The notes below the pieces were generated by a model, which was given only the letters and a program-made list of their open reading frames with translations, had not been told where the DNA came from and ran no database searches. This document shows, one piece after another, positions 11,313-19,070 of a stretch of 64,000 nucleotides of DNA. The translations under genes were made by a program, and so were the position numbers. Every line of letters starts with the position of its first letter. Within the stretch, counting starts at the first letter, position 1. The DNA lies in the NCBI GenBank assembly GCA_903823115.1, contig CAIJRN010000011.1, forward strand, positions 45,865-109,864, read 5' to 3'. Origin of the DNA: an uncultured cyanobacterium (GTDB taxonomy: Bacteria; Cyanobacteriota; Cyanobacteriia; PCC-6307; Cyanobiaceae).

Positions 11313-11864
11313 ATGAAGCAACGTCTCCTCTTCCTCGGCCCTCCCGGCGCCGGCAAGGGCACTCAGGCCCAGCGCCTGAGTGCCAGTCACGGCCTCTTGC
11401 ACCTCTCCACCGGCGATCTGCTGCGGGCCGAGATCCAGGCCGGCAGCGAGCTCGGTCGCCAGGTGGAAACGGTGATGGCCAGCGGCGAACTGGTCAGCGA
11501 CGACCTGGTGCTCGCCATCGTGCGCAGCCGCCTGGAAGACCATCGCCAGGGCTGGCTGCTCGATGGCTTTCCGCGCAACCTCGCCCAGGCCGAAGCCCTC
11601 GATCACCTGCTCGCCGAACTCGACCAGCAGATCGAACGGGTGGTGTTGATGGAACTCGATGACGGGCTGCTGATCCAGCGCCTGCTCAGTCGCGGCCGGG
11701 CCGATGACAACGAAGCGGTGATCCGCCATCGCCTCGAGGTCTACCGCCAGCAGACGGCCCCCTTGATCGCGCATTACCGCCAGCTGGGGCTGCTGGAATC
11801 CGTGGAAGCGGCCGGCAGCGTCGAGGAAATCGGCGAGCGCATCAACGCGCTGCTGGCGGCATGA
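11313..11864 (+). CDS. adk: Adenylate kinase
   Basis: 183 residues. P-loop [10 protein letters not shown] at about residues 9-18, the NMP-binding [10 protein letters not shown], and DGFPRN follow the adenylate kinase order. The LID domain is the short form with no zinc Cys, which fits 183 rather than ~214 residues. It interconverts ATP + AMP and 2 ADP. The secY-adk pairing is common, but the map and infA genes that often follow are absent. Confidence 0.96.
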   Translation: MKQRLLFLGPPGAGKGTQAQRLSASHGLLHLSTGDLLRAEIQAGSELGRQVETVMASGELVSDDLVLAIVRSRLEDHRQGWLLDGFPRNLAQAEALDHLLAELDQQIERVVLMELDDGLLIQRLLSRGRADDNEAVIRHRLEVYRQQTAPLIAHYRQLGLLESVEAAGSVEEIGERINALLAA

Positions 11865-11938
11865 GCCCAGGGAGCACGGGGGGTGGATTGACCCGTGTGA
11901 TAGGGTGCTCGTTTGCAAAATCGGAGAGCACAACTCCC

Positions 11939-12052
11939 ATGAAGGTGCGTGCCTCAGTCAAGAAAATGTGCGACAAGTGCCGGGTGATCCGTCGCCACGG
12001 TCGGGTGATGGTCATCTGCACCAATCCCAAGCACAAGCAGCGCCAGGGCTGA
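11939..12052 (+). CDS. rpmJ: 50S ribosomal protein L36
   Basis: 37 residues from ATG 11939, a gene too small for many callers. [19 protein letters not shown] carries the zinc-ribbon Cys11/Cys14, with a further Cys and His in [10 protein letters not shown], so this is the zinc-binding C+ form. L36 stabilises 23S domain structure late in assembly. The upstream in-frame extension to 11861 overlaps adk and is not used. Confidence 0.96.
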   Translation: MKVRASVKKMCDKCRVIRRHGRVMVICTNPKHKQRQG

Positions 12053-12132
12053 CCCCCAGGCCTGCCGGTTCAGCCCCTCGGCCGAACCCGCCCCATCGAT
12101 CAAAGCCCACGGGCTCTGACCGTTTTCCCACT

Positions 12133-12190
12133 CGCCTTCGGGCGCGTGAACTGCCGCCCTCCCAGGCGGCAACTTCCGCCCTAGGGCGGA
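12133..12190 (+). promoter_or_regulatory. Three tandem hairpins in the rpmJ-rpsM leader
   Basis: Three stem-loops lie in series within the 167-base gap: 12133-12144 (CGCC, TTCG tetraloop, GGCG); 12152-12171 (TGCCGCC / GGCGGCA, 6-base loop); and a perfect 16-base palindrome at 12175-12190 (TCCGCCCTAGGGCGGA). The last ends 29 bases before the GTG start of rpsM. No T-run follows, so an mRNA-structure or protein-binding role is more likely than termination. Confidence 0.55.
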
Positions 12191-12219
12191 CCCCCTGCCC
12201 CCCTGATCGTTTCTCCAAC

Positions 12220-12585
12220 GTGGCTCGGATCGCCGGTGTCGACATCCCTCGTGACAAGAGGGTCGAGATCTCTCTCACCTACGTCTATGGCATCGGTCTC
12301 ACCCGTGCCCGCAAGATCCTGGCCAAGAGCGGTGTCAATCCCGACATCCGCGTCAAGGACCTGAGCGACGCTGACGTGCAGAAACTGCGCGGAGCCGCCG
12401 AATCCTTCACCCTCGAGGGTGACCTCAGACGCGAAGAGGGCATGGCCCTCAAGCGCCTGCAGGACATCGGTTGCCTGCGCGGTCGTCGCCATCGCATGGG
12501 CCTGCCCGTGCGCGGCCAACGCACCCGCACCAACGCCCGCACCCGCCGTGGTGCGCGCAAAACCGTGGCCGGCAAGAAGAAGTAA
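12220..12585 (+). CDS. rpsM: 30S ribosomal protein S13
   Basis: 121 residues. The start is GTG at 12220 because the mature family N terminus is (M)[13 protein letters not shown] and the frame upstream is non-coding leader. [15 protein letters not shown] (helix-two-turn-helix) and the basic C terminus [21 protein letters not shown] are typical. S13 sits in the 30S head and bridges to L5. No clear Shine-Dalgarno sequence precedes the GTG; structured leader RNA does. Confidence 0.95.
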   Translation: MARIAGVDIPRDKRVEISLTYVYGIGLTRARKILAKSGVNPDIRVKDLSDADVQKLRGAAESFTLEGDLRREEGMALKRLQDIGCLRGRRHRMGLPVRGQRTRTNARTRRGARKTVAGKKK

Positions 12586-12756
12586 ATCGCTGCCGCTTCG
12601 CCGCCAGTCCCCATCGACTGCGAGGAGCACAGTGCCGCCTTGCCCCATCTCCAGGCCACCGCTTACCGCCGGTTCTGGACAACAGGGCGGGTTCAGGCTT
12701 CCGTCTCAACGCCTCAACTCTCCATCCCAGCCTCTGCGCTGGGGTCCGACGCCGCC

Positions 12757-12828
12757 GCTGCCCCTTCTGAGGGCAGCGTCACCGGAGTCCCCCCCAAGTT
12801 CCACGATCACCTCCCTGCTCTTGCAGGG
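12757..12828 (+). promoter_or_regulatory. Paired hairpins in the rpsM-rpsK leader
   Basis: In the 251-base gap before rpsK, GCTGCCC (12757-12763) pairs with GGGCAGC (12771-12777), and CCCTGC (12813-12818) pairs with GCAGGG (12823-12828) around a TCTT tetraloop. The second hairpin ends 8 bases before the rpsK ATG and contains the only purine run (AGGG) that could serve as its ribosome site, so folding would hide it. Confidence 0.5.
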
Positions 12829-12836
12829 CTTCTTCC

Positions 12837-13229
12837 ATGGCCAAGCCCGCCAAGAAAACCGGCCCCAAGAAGGCCAAGCGCAATGTGCCCAATGGTGTGG
12901 CGCATATCCAGAGCACCTTCAACAACACCATCGTCTCGATCACCGACACCGCCGGTGAGGTGATCAGCTGGTCGTCTGCTGGGGCGAGTGGCTTCAAGGG
13001 AGCTCGTAAAGGCACCCCCTTCGCCGCCCAGACCGCCGCTGAAGCCGCTGGCCGCCGTGCCCTCGAGCAGGGCATGCGCCAGATCGAAGTGCTGGTGCGC
13101 GGTCCAGGCTCCGGGCGCGAAACCGCCATTCGGGCCCTGCAGGTGGCTGGCCTCGAGATCACCCTGATCCGCGATGTCACGCCCCTGCCCCACAACGGCT
13201 GCAGGCGTGCCAAGCGTCGGCGGGTCTGA
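12837..13229 (+). CDS. rpsK: 30S ribosomal protein S11
   Basis: 130 residues. [38 protein letters not shown] and the C-terminal [16 protein letters not shown] identify S11, which forms the 30S platform next to the E site. rpsD, its neighbour in E. coli, is missing and rpoA follows after 59 bases. The 251-base gap upstream is long for a gene inside this operon. Confidence 0.97.
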   Translation: MAKPAKKTGPKKAKRNVPNGVAHIQSTFNNTIVSITDTAGEVISWSSAGASGFKGARKGTPFAAQTAAEAAGRRALEQGMRQIEVLVRGPGSGRETAIRALQVAGLEITLIRDVTPLPHNGCRRAKRRRV

Positions 13230-13288
13230 TCCCACCACCCCAGCTTCATCGCCTTCCGGCTCCGTCCACCTCTCCGCCCTCTCAGACC

Positions 13289-14227
13289 GTGTTGCAGTAC
13301 CAGATCGATCGGGTCGAGCACCAGGTTGCCGACGACCGCTCCCAGACGGGCGTCTTCGTGATCGGTCCCCTGGACCGTGGTCAGGCCACCACCCTGGGCA
13401 ACGCCCTGCGGCGGGTTCTGATCGGGGGCCTTGAGGGCAGCGCGATCACCGCCGTGCGCATTGCCAACGTCAACCACGAATACGCCACGGTGCCGGGCGT
13501 CAAGGAAGACGTGCTCGACATCCTGCTGAATTGCAAGTCGGTGCCGGTCAACAGCCGCAGCCGCGAACTGGAGATCGGTCGGCTCGTGATCAATGGCCCG
13601 GCCACCGTCACGGCTTCCGATCTGCAGTTCTCCTCCCAGGTTCAGGTGATCGACGGCGCCCGGCTGATCGCCGTGGTGGCCGACGGCCACAGCCTGGAAA
13701 TGGAGGTCCATGTCGAGCGGGGCACCGGCTACCGCCCGGTCGATCGCCACAACGAGGACACCAGTGCCATCGATCTGCTCCAGATCGATGCGGTGTTCAT
13801 GCCGGTCAGGCGCGTCAACTACACCGTCGACGAAACCGCCGTCGGTGAAGGTGGCTCAGCCCGGGAACGGCTGCGCCTCGAGATCGAAACCAACGGCAGC
13901 ATCACCCCCGATGACGCCATGGCCCAGGCGGCCAACCAGCTGATCGGTCTGTTCCAGCCGCTGGCCAGCCTCACCATGAACGAGGAGCCGGGCGTTGAGC
14001 CCGAGCCCTCGGCCGAAGCCCAGATCCCCCTGGAAGAACTGAACCTCTCGGTTCGGGCCTACAACTGCCTCAAGCGCGCTCAGGTCAACTCCGTCTCCGA
14101 CCTGATGGGCTTCAGCTATGAGGATCTGCTGGAGATCAAGAACTTCGGCTCCAAGTCCGCCGACGAGGTGATCGAAGCCCTCGAGCGCATCGGCATCTCC
14201 CTGCCCCAGAGCCGCACAAGCGCCTGA
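13289..14227 (+). CDS. rpoA: RNA polymerase subunit alpha
   Basis: 312 residues starting with GTG at 13289 (next codon TTG; product begins [12 protein letters not shown]). The N-terminal dimerisation domain (to about 230) contains [20 protein letters not shown]; the C-terminal domain (about 248-305) has [44 protein letters not shown], split here only by naming, with the two helix-hairpin-helix turns that bind UP elements and activators. It assembles the polymerase core, which in cyanobacteria has a split beta-prime subunit. Confidence 0.97.
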   Translation: MLQYQIDRVEHQVADDRSQTGVFVIGPLDRGQATTLGNALRRVLIGGLEGSAITAVRIANVNHEYATVPGVKEDVLDILLNCKSVPVNSRSRELEIGRLVINGPATVTASDLQFSSQVQVIDGARLIAVVADGHSLEMEVHVERGTGYRPVDRHNEDTSAIDLLQIDAVFMPVRRVNYTVDETAVGEGGSARERLRLEIETNGSITPDDAMAQAANQLIGLFQPLASLTMNEEPGVEPEPSAEAQIPLEELNLSVRAYNCLKRAQVNSVSDLMGFSYEDLLEIKNFGSKSADEVIEALERIGISLPQSRTSA

Positions 14228-14287
14228 GCGCTGCCTGCGTTCACACCCCCTCCGAAGCCCCTTTCGCGACAGCCCGAGACCTGACCC

Positions 14288-14638
14288 ATGCGACACCAGT
14301 GCCGAGTCCCCCTGCTGGGACGCCCCGCCGACCAACGCAAAGCTCTCCTGCGTGGCCTCACCACCCAGCTGATCCGTGAAGGTCGCGTCACCACCACCAA
14401 GGCCCGGGCCAAGGCCCTGCGCAATGAAGCCGAGCGCATGATCACGCTCGCCAAGGACGGCAGCCTGTCCGCCCGCCGCCGCGCCATCGGCTACATCTTC
14501 GACAAGCAACTGGTGCACGCCCTGTTCGACAAGGCCCAGGATCGCTACGGCGAACGCAACGGGGGCTACACCCGCATCATCCGCACCGTGCCCCGCCGCG
14601 GTGACAACGCCGAGATGGCGATCATCGAGCTCGTCTGA
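14288..14638 (+). CDS. rplQ: 50S ribosomal protein L17
   Basis: 116 residues. [24 protein letters not shown] and the C-terminal [25 protein letters not shown] are diagnostic of L17, a tunnel-exit protein. Its TGA stop overlaps CTG in the sequence CTGA, which is the likely start of truA. Confidence 0.97.
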   Translation: MRHQCRVPLLGRPADQRKALLRGLTTQLIREGRVTTTKARAKALRNEAERMITLAKDGSLSARRRAIGYIFDKQLVHALFDKAQDRYGERNGGYTRIIRTVPRRGDNAEMAIIELV

Positions 14639-15615
14639 AGCCAACGGCCCCCAATCCCGGCCCCGTTGCCGAATCCTCGTCTCCGGAGAGAGCCGCGACC
14701 CGTCGGATCGCCCTCTGCCTCCAGTACGAGGGTTCGGCTTTTCATGGTTGGCAGCGTCAACCCCGCCAGATCAGTGTGCAGGAGGTGCTGGAAGCGGCGA
14801 TCGAAGGCCTCGATCCCCAGCGCCCGGTCAAAAGCGTGGCGGCCGGGCGCACCGACAGCGGCGTCCATGCCGCCGCCCAGGTGGTCCACTTCGACGCCGC
14901 CGGCCCGATTCCAGCCCAGCGCTGGCCCAAGGCTCTCAACGGTCGCCTACCCGCCACGATCCGGGTGCGGGCCGCCACTGAAGTGCCAAGCGATTGGCAC
15001 GCCTGCTTTTCGGCTCGCTACCGGCGCTACCGCTACACAATCCACAACGGCCGCACCCCCAACCTGTTTCTGAGCGCCTGGAGCTGGCATCGCTATCAGC
15101 TTCGCCTCGACGATCAGGCCATGGAGGCCGCCCTGCAGACCCTGCTGGGGGAGCATGATTTCACGGCCTTTCAGCGGGCCGGCAGCCGCCGCGCCCATGC
15201 CCGCACCACCATCCAGGAGGTGGCCCTGGAGCGCCAGGAGGATCTGATCAGCGTGGAACTCCAGGCCAGCGGCTTCCTCTACGGCATGGTGCGGTTGGTG
15301 ATGGGACAGCTGGTGGCCGTCGGCGAGGGACGCCTGAGCGTGGCGGCCTTCGAACGGCGCTGGCGGGCCCAGGCCCGCTCCGAAGTGCGGGAGGCGGCCC
15401 CTCCCCAGGGGCTCTGCCTGCTGCGGGTCGGCTACCCAGAGCCGGTCTTCCCTGAAGCTGCCTGGTATGATTGCCAACCGCGGTTTCAGCTGAAATCGCC
15501 TGATCCACCTCCTGAGCCCGGGGCGAACGGTGTACCTGCGAGCGCGGCAGCGAACGCAACACCGGCCCTACCCGGATGCCTGGAGCTGACAGCGGTGTCT
15601 CCGGCACCTCCCTAG
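14635..15615 (+). CDS. truA: tRNA pseudouridine(38-40) synthase, non-standard start
   Basis: Converts U38-U40 in tRNA anticodon arms to pseudouridine. The catalytic Asp lies in [26 protein letters not shown] and the C-terminal core are present. The first in-frame ATG/GTG/TTG is GTG 14776, but that removes [20 protein letters not shown], the conserved first strand of the family. The frame is open back to an in-frame TGA near 14605 and contains no ATG, GTG or TTG before 14776; the only near-cognate start is CTG 14635, overlapping the rplQ stop as CTGA. I therefore place the start there (326 residues). The C-terminal ~45 residues beyond the family core are a low-complexity Ala/Pro tail. Confidence 0.8.
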   Translation: MKPTAPNPGPVAESSSPERAATRRIALCLQYEGSAFHGWQRQPRQISVQEVLEAAIEGLDPQRPVKSVAAGRTDSGVHAAAQVVHFDAAGPIPAQRWPKALNGRLPATIRVRAATEVPSDWHACFSARYRRYRYTIHNGRTPNLFLSAWSWHRYQLRLDDQAMEAALQTLLGEHDFTAFQRAGSRRAHARTTIQEVALERQEDLISVELQASGFLYGMVRLVMGQLVAVGEGRLSVAAFERRWRAQARSEVREAAPPQGLCLLRVGYPEPVFPEAAWYDCQPRFQLKSPDPPPEPGANGVPASAAANATPALPGCLELTAVSPAPP

Positions 15616-15801
15616 ATCGGGTCGATTCGAGGCTGGCGCTGTTGTCCCGCCAACCCGTCACTCTTGCTCTTCAGCCTGGCGAACGCCCTGCTGCCGGAGC
15701 CGGAACCACGGCGCGGTAGGTTCACTCCAGCCCATGCCATCCGCCGTACAGCACGGATGCGGTGGTCTTCCAAGCCGGTCAGCCGGTGCCCTTCAGGCGC
15801 A

Positions 15802-16257
15802 ATGAACAAGACAACCCTGCCTTCCCCCGACACGCTCGACCGCCAGTGGTTTGTGGTCGACGCTGCGGATCAGACCCTCGGCCGGCTGGCCAGTGAGGTG
15901 GCCCAGGTGCTACGTGGCAAGAACAAACCCACTTACACCCCCCATCTCGATACGGGCGACTTCGTCGTTGTGATCAACGCCGACAAGATCCGCGTCAGCG
16001 GCAACAAGCCCACCCAGAAGCTCTATCGCCGTCATTCCGGCCGCCCCGGCGGCATGAAGACCGAAACCTTCGCCCACCTGCAGGGTCGTCTGCCCGAGCG
16101 GATCATCGAAGTGGCCATCAAGGGCATGCTTCCGCACAACGCCCTCGGGCGCCAGATGTTCCGCAAGCTGAAGGTCTACAAAGGCGCTGAGCATCCCCAC
16201 ACCGCCCAGCAGCCCCAGCCCCTCGCCCTCGATCCCGCCGCCACCGCCACCAAATGA
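15802..16257 (+). CDS. rplM: 50S ribosomal protein L13
   Basis: 151 residues from ATG 15802. [30 protein letters not shown] (recognisable by WFVVDA and LGRLAS) and [19 protein letters not shown] identify L13, an early 50S assembly protein. In the 186-base leader, CATCCG (15738-15743) can pair with CGGATG (15754-15759). It overlaps rpsI by 4 bases (ATGA), the universal rplM-rpsI coupling. Confidence 0.96.
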   Translation: MNKTTLPSPDTLDRQWFVVDAADQTLGRLASEVAQVLRGKNKPTYTPHLDTGDFVVVINADKIRVSGNKPTQKLYRRHSGRPGGMKTETFAHLQGRLPERIIEVAIKGMLPHNALGRQMFRKLKVYKGAEHPHTAQQPQPLALDPAATATK

Positions 16258-16661
16258 CCAGCTCCTCCAACCGCGTCGTCTACTGGGGAACCGGCCGCCG
16301 CAAAACGGCAGTGGCCCGCGTGCGGGTCGTCCCCGGCAGTGGCACCGTCACGATCAATGGCCGCCCCGGCGACAACTACCTGAACTACAACCCCGTCTAT
16401 CTGGCGGCGGTGAAGGCTCCCCTGCAGACCCTCGGCCTCGAGGGCCAGTACGACCTGCTGGTCAATGTGCGCGGCGGCGGCCTCACCGGCCAGGCCGATG
16501 CGATCAAGCAGGGTGCCGCCCGGGCCCTGTGCGATCTCTCGCCTGACAATCGCAAGCCACTCAAGGTCGAAGGCCACCTCAGCCGCGATCCCCGGGCCAA
16601 AGAGCGCCGCAAGTACGGCCTCAAGAAAGCCCGTAAAGCGCCCCAGTTCTCCAAGCGCTGA
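16254..16661 (+). CDS. rpsI: 30S ribosomal protein S9
   Basis: 135 residues. [19 protein letters not shown] at the start and the C-terminal [16 protein letters not shown] identify S9; the extreme C-terminal Lys-Arg tail reaches the P-site tRNA anticodon loop. The ATG overlaps the rplM stop as ATGA. Confidence 0.97.
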   Translation: MTSSSNRVVYWGTGRRKTAVARVRVVPGSGTVTINGRPGDNYLNYNPVYLAAVKAPLQTLGLEGQYDLLVNVRGGGLTGQADAIKQGAARALCDLSPDNRKPLKVEGHLSRDPRAKERRKYGLKKARKAPQFSKR

Positions 16662-16704
16662 ATTCGTTCAGCTCCGTTACCCGTCTCCGATCGCTTCACC
16701 CGTC

Positions 16705-16998
16705 ATGCCGAAGGCCGACATCCATCCCACCTGGTATCCCGATGCCAAGGTGATCTGCAATGGAGAGGTGGTGATGACCACCGGCTCCACCCATCCCGAG
16801 CTCCACGTCGATGTCTGGAGCGGCAATCATCCCTTTTACACGGGCACCCAGAAAATCCTGGACACCGAGGGGCGCGTGGATCGCTTCATGCGCAAATACG
16901 GCATGGCCGGAACCGACTCCGCCGCAGGAGTCAAGAAAGACGAAGCACCGGCTGCCGAAGCTGCTGCAGCAGCGGAGGAGACCCCAGTCGCCGGCTGA
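16705..16998 (+). CDS. rpmE: 50S ribosomal protein L31 (zinc-free form)
   Basis: 97 residues. MPKADIHPTWYPDAKVICNG and SGNHPFYTGTQKILDTEGRVDRF are L31 signatures. Only one Cys (residue 18) is present, so the CxxC zinc site of C+ L31 is lost. The last ~27 residues are an Ala/Glu-rich tail. L31 forms an inter-subunit bridge near 5S rRNA and the 30S head. A good intrinsic terminator follows at 17218, making this the probable last gene of the superoperon transcript. Confidence 0.95.
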   Translation: MPKADIHPTWYPDAKVICNGEVVMTTGSTHPELHVDVWSGNHPFYTGTQKILDTEGRVDRFMRKYGMAGTDSAAGVKKDEAPAAEAAAAAEETPVAG

Positions 16999-17308
16999 GC
17001 GGCTGGTCGTCTGGCTCCACCCAAGGACTGTCCGGCTGGCTGACCCATCAGCAAAACCAGCCCGGTCATCGGTGCAGATCGGTGGGCGGCCAGATCGTCC
17101 GTCACCACTCCCCTGACGGCTGCCTTCCTGCCCCTCGGCTGGGAAGCCACAATGGCTCTCCAGTCTCAGCAAGCCGGCCCTGGCTCCTGGCCAGACCAAC
17201 ATCCAGACCTTCCGGCGAGCCGGATGCCTCTCGGGCATCCGGCTTTTGTCCTGAAAGCCTCCTTGCCTCTTCGCCTGCCGTTCCGGCGGCATCTGGACGC
17301 CATTCGCC
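16999..17308 (+). other. rpmE-prfA intergenic region
   Basis: 310 bases without a convincing gene. It holds the terminator at 17218-17248 and is otherwise GC-rich. The prfA transcript would have to begin between the terminator and 17309, or come from read-through; no clear promoter pair is visible. Confidence 0.5.
17218..17248 (+). terminator. Intrinsic terminator after rpmE
   Basis: Perfect 11-base arms (AGCCGGATGCC at 17218-17228 and GGCATCCGGCT at 17234-17244) around a 5-base loop, followed by TTT. It sits 220 bases after the rpmE stop and 60 bases before prfA, so it probably ends the superoperon and leaves prfA to its own promoter or read-through. Confidence 0.8.
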
Positions 17309-18424
17309 ATGGACCCTGCCCTGCTCAGCGAACGCCTGGAAACGGCCTGCCACACCTTCGCGGCCCTGGAACGGCAGCTGGCCGATCCGGCCGTGGCCTC
17401 GGACCCGAACCGGCTGCAGGCAATCGCTCGCGAACGCTCCCGGCTCGAGCCCCTGGTGCTCGACCACCAGCAACTGGGCAAGCTGCAACAGGAGCAGCTG
17501 GACACCCACAGGTTGCTCAAAGAGCACCGCGACGATCCCGCCATGGCGGAGCTGGTGGAACTGGCCATCAGCGAGCTGGAGTCGCTGGAAGCGCGCATCG
17601 ACGAGCTGCAGCGGCGCCTCACCCTGGCCCTGTTGCCGTCGGATCCCCGCGATGAGCGCAGCGTCATGCTGGAAATCCGGGCCGGGGCCGGCGGCGATGA
17701 AGCCAGCCTCTGGGCAGGAGATCTGGCCCGCATGTACGAGCGCTATGCCCAGGGCCGCGGTTGGCAGGTGCAACCGGTCAGCGCCTCGGAGGCCGACCTC
17801 GGCGGCTACAAGGAGCTGATTCTCTCGATCCGGGGGGACGGGGTCTACAGCCGCCTGAAGTTCGAGGCCGGCGTGCACCGCGTCCAGCGGGTGCCGGCCA
17901 CCGAATCCCAGGGCCGGGTGCACACCTCCACGGCCACGGTGGCGGTGATGCCCGAGGCCGATCCGGTGGAGGTGCAGATCGATCCGGGCGACCTGGAGAT
18001 CAGCACCGCCCGCTCCGGCGGCGCCGGCGGCCAGAACGTCAACAAAGTCGAAACGGCCGTTGATCTGCTGCACAAACCCACCGGCATCCGGGTGTTCTGC
18101 ACCCAGGAGCGCTCCCAGCTGCAGAACCGCGAACGGGCCATGCAGATTCTGCGGGCCAAGCTCTACGAGCGGAAGCTGGCTGAAGCCAATGCCCTTGAAC
18201 GGGATGAGCGCCGCTCCCAGGTGGGCAGCGGCGATCGCAGTGAAAAGATCCGCACGTACAACGCCAAGGACAACCGGGTCACCGACCATCGCCTCGGCCA
18301 GAACTTTTCGCTCGATCCGGTCCTCAACGGCCAGCTCGAAGACGTGATCGAAGCCTGCATAGCCGCTGAACAGGGCCGCCAGCTGCAGGAGCTGGCCAGC
18401 CAGGCCAGCGGCGCCAATGGCTGA
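17309..18424 (+). CDS. prfA: Peptide chain release factor 1
   Basis: 371 residues. The PAT tripeptide within [11 protein letters not shown] reads UAA/UAG, and [13 protein letters not shown] carries the GGQ that triggers peptidyl-tRNA hydrolysis; its Gln is the PrmC methylation target. The N-terminal helical domain occupies about residues 1-100. It lies just beyond the ribosomal operon, as is usual in picocyanobacteria, and converges with the HNH gene. Confidence 0.96.
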   Translation: MDPALLSERLETACHTFAALERQLADPAVASDPNRLQAIARERSRLEPLVLDHQQLGKLQQEQLDTHRLLKEHRDDPAMAELVELAISELESLEARIDELQRRLTLALLPSDPRDERSVMLEIRAGAGGDEASLWAGDLARMYERYAQGRGWQVQPVSASEADLGGYKELILSIRGDGVYSRLKFEAGVHRVQRVPATESQGRVHTSTATVAVMPEADPVEVQIDPGDLEISTARSGGAGGQNVNKVETAVDLLHKPTGIRVFCTQERSQLQNRERAMQILRAKLYERKLAEANALERDERRSQVGSGDRSEKIRTYNAKDNRVTDHRLGQNFSLDPVLNGQLEDVIEACIAAEQGRQLQELASQASGANG

Positions 18425-18431
18425 GCTCTGG

Positions 18432-18454
18432 GGCGGCGAGCGTGTTCAGCCGCC
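18432..18454. terminator. Possible shared hairpin between prfA and the HNH gene
   Basis: GGCGGC (18432-18437) and GCCGCC (18449-18454) flank an 11-base loop in the 40-base gap between two converging stop codons. The symmetry and place suit a bidirectional terminator, but there is no T-run on either strand. Confidence 0.35.
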
Positions 18455-18464
18455 GATGCCGACG

Positions 18465-18965
18465 TCAGGCCCCGATCACATATTTGGCCCACTCGCGATT
18501 CTGACCGGCGCGAATCCGGCGGATGGTTTCAAAGTTGAGGCTGGTGGGGGGACGGCGCGGCTCCCGGCGCAGGGGCATGCCGGCCTCCCTGGGGGTGCGA
18601 TTGCCCTTGCGCACATTGCAGGGCAGACAGGCGGTGGTGACGTTCTCCCAGATGTCGGCGCCACCGCGGCTGCGGGGCACGACATGATCGATCGAGAGCG
18701 GCTCACCGCTGAAACCGCAGTACTGGCAGAGATGGCCATCCCGCTGGAAGACATTGCGGCGGCTGAGGGGCATCTGGCGGTAGGGCACCCGCACGAACTG
18801 GTGCAGGCGGATCACGGTGGGGAGCAGATGCTCCGGCCGGATTCGGTGGTTGGGATCGTGCTCCAGTCCCTCCGCCTTCCCCTTCAACAGCATCACCATC
18901 GCCCGCCGCCAGGTGGTGATGTTGAGTGGTTCGTAGGAAGCGTTCAGCACGAGAACGTGACCCAT
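18465..18965 (-). CDS. HNH endonuclease family protein
   Basis: 166 residues from ATG 18965 (MGHVLVLNASYEPLN); the frame is open further upstream to 19124 but that overlaps the start of the divergent murF-alr gene. CQYCG (Zn ligands), IDHVVPRSRGG (the HH of the HNH active site), then ENVTTACLPCNVRKGNRTP give the full beta-beta-alpha-metal fold with a second Cys pair. Proteins of this size with N-terminal VLVLNASYEPL are common in cyanobacteria as solo HNH nucleases of unknown role. No intron or methylase neighbour is present. Confidence 0.88.
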   Translation of the reverse strand: MGHVLVLNASYEPLNITTWRRAMVMLLKGKAEGLEHDPNHRIRPEHLLPTVIRLHQFVRVPYRQMPLSRRNVFQRDGHLCQYCGFSGEPLSIDHVVPRSRGGADIWENVTTACLPCNVRKGNRTPREAGMPLRREPRRPPTSLNFETIRRIRAGQNREWAKYVIGA

Positions 18966-19070
18966 GCCAGCTCCCTGAGATCCAACGATTTTAACGAGAT
19001 CCGGCCATCCCTTCGGTGTCCGGCACGACCTGCGCCCTGGTGCAGCGTGGCTGGCTAGCCTCCGGGTTCG

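Noticed and set aside
11073..11933. Long minus-strand frames opposite secY-adk, and similar ones opposite rpsK-rpoA (12779-13750) and rplE
   Set aside because: All are shadows of confidently assigned genes and have no family resemblance of their own.
12053..12219. Longer S13 start at 11905
   Set aside because: The extra ~105 residues overlap rpmJ in another frame and the structured leader; the S13 N terminus [13 protein letters not shown] fixes the GTG at 12220.
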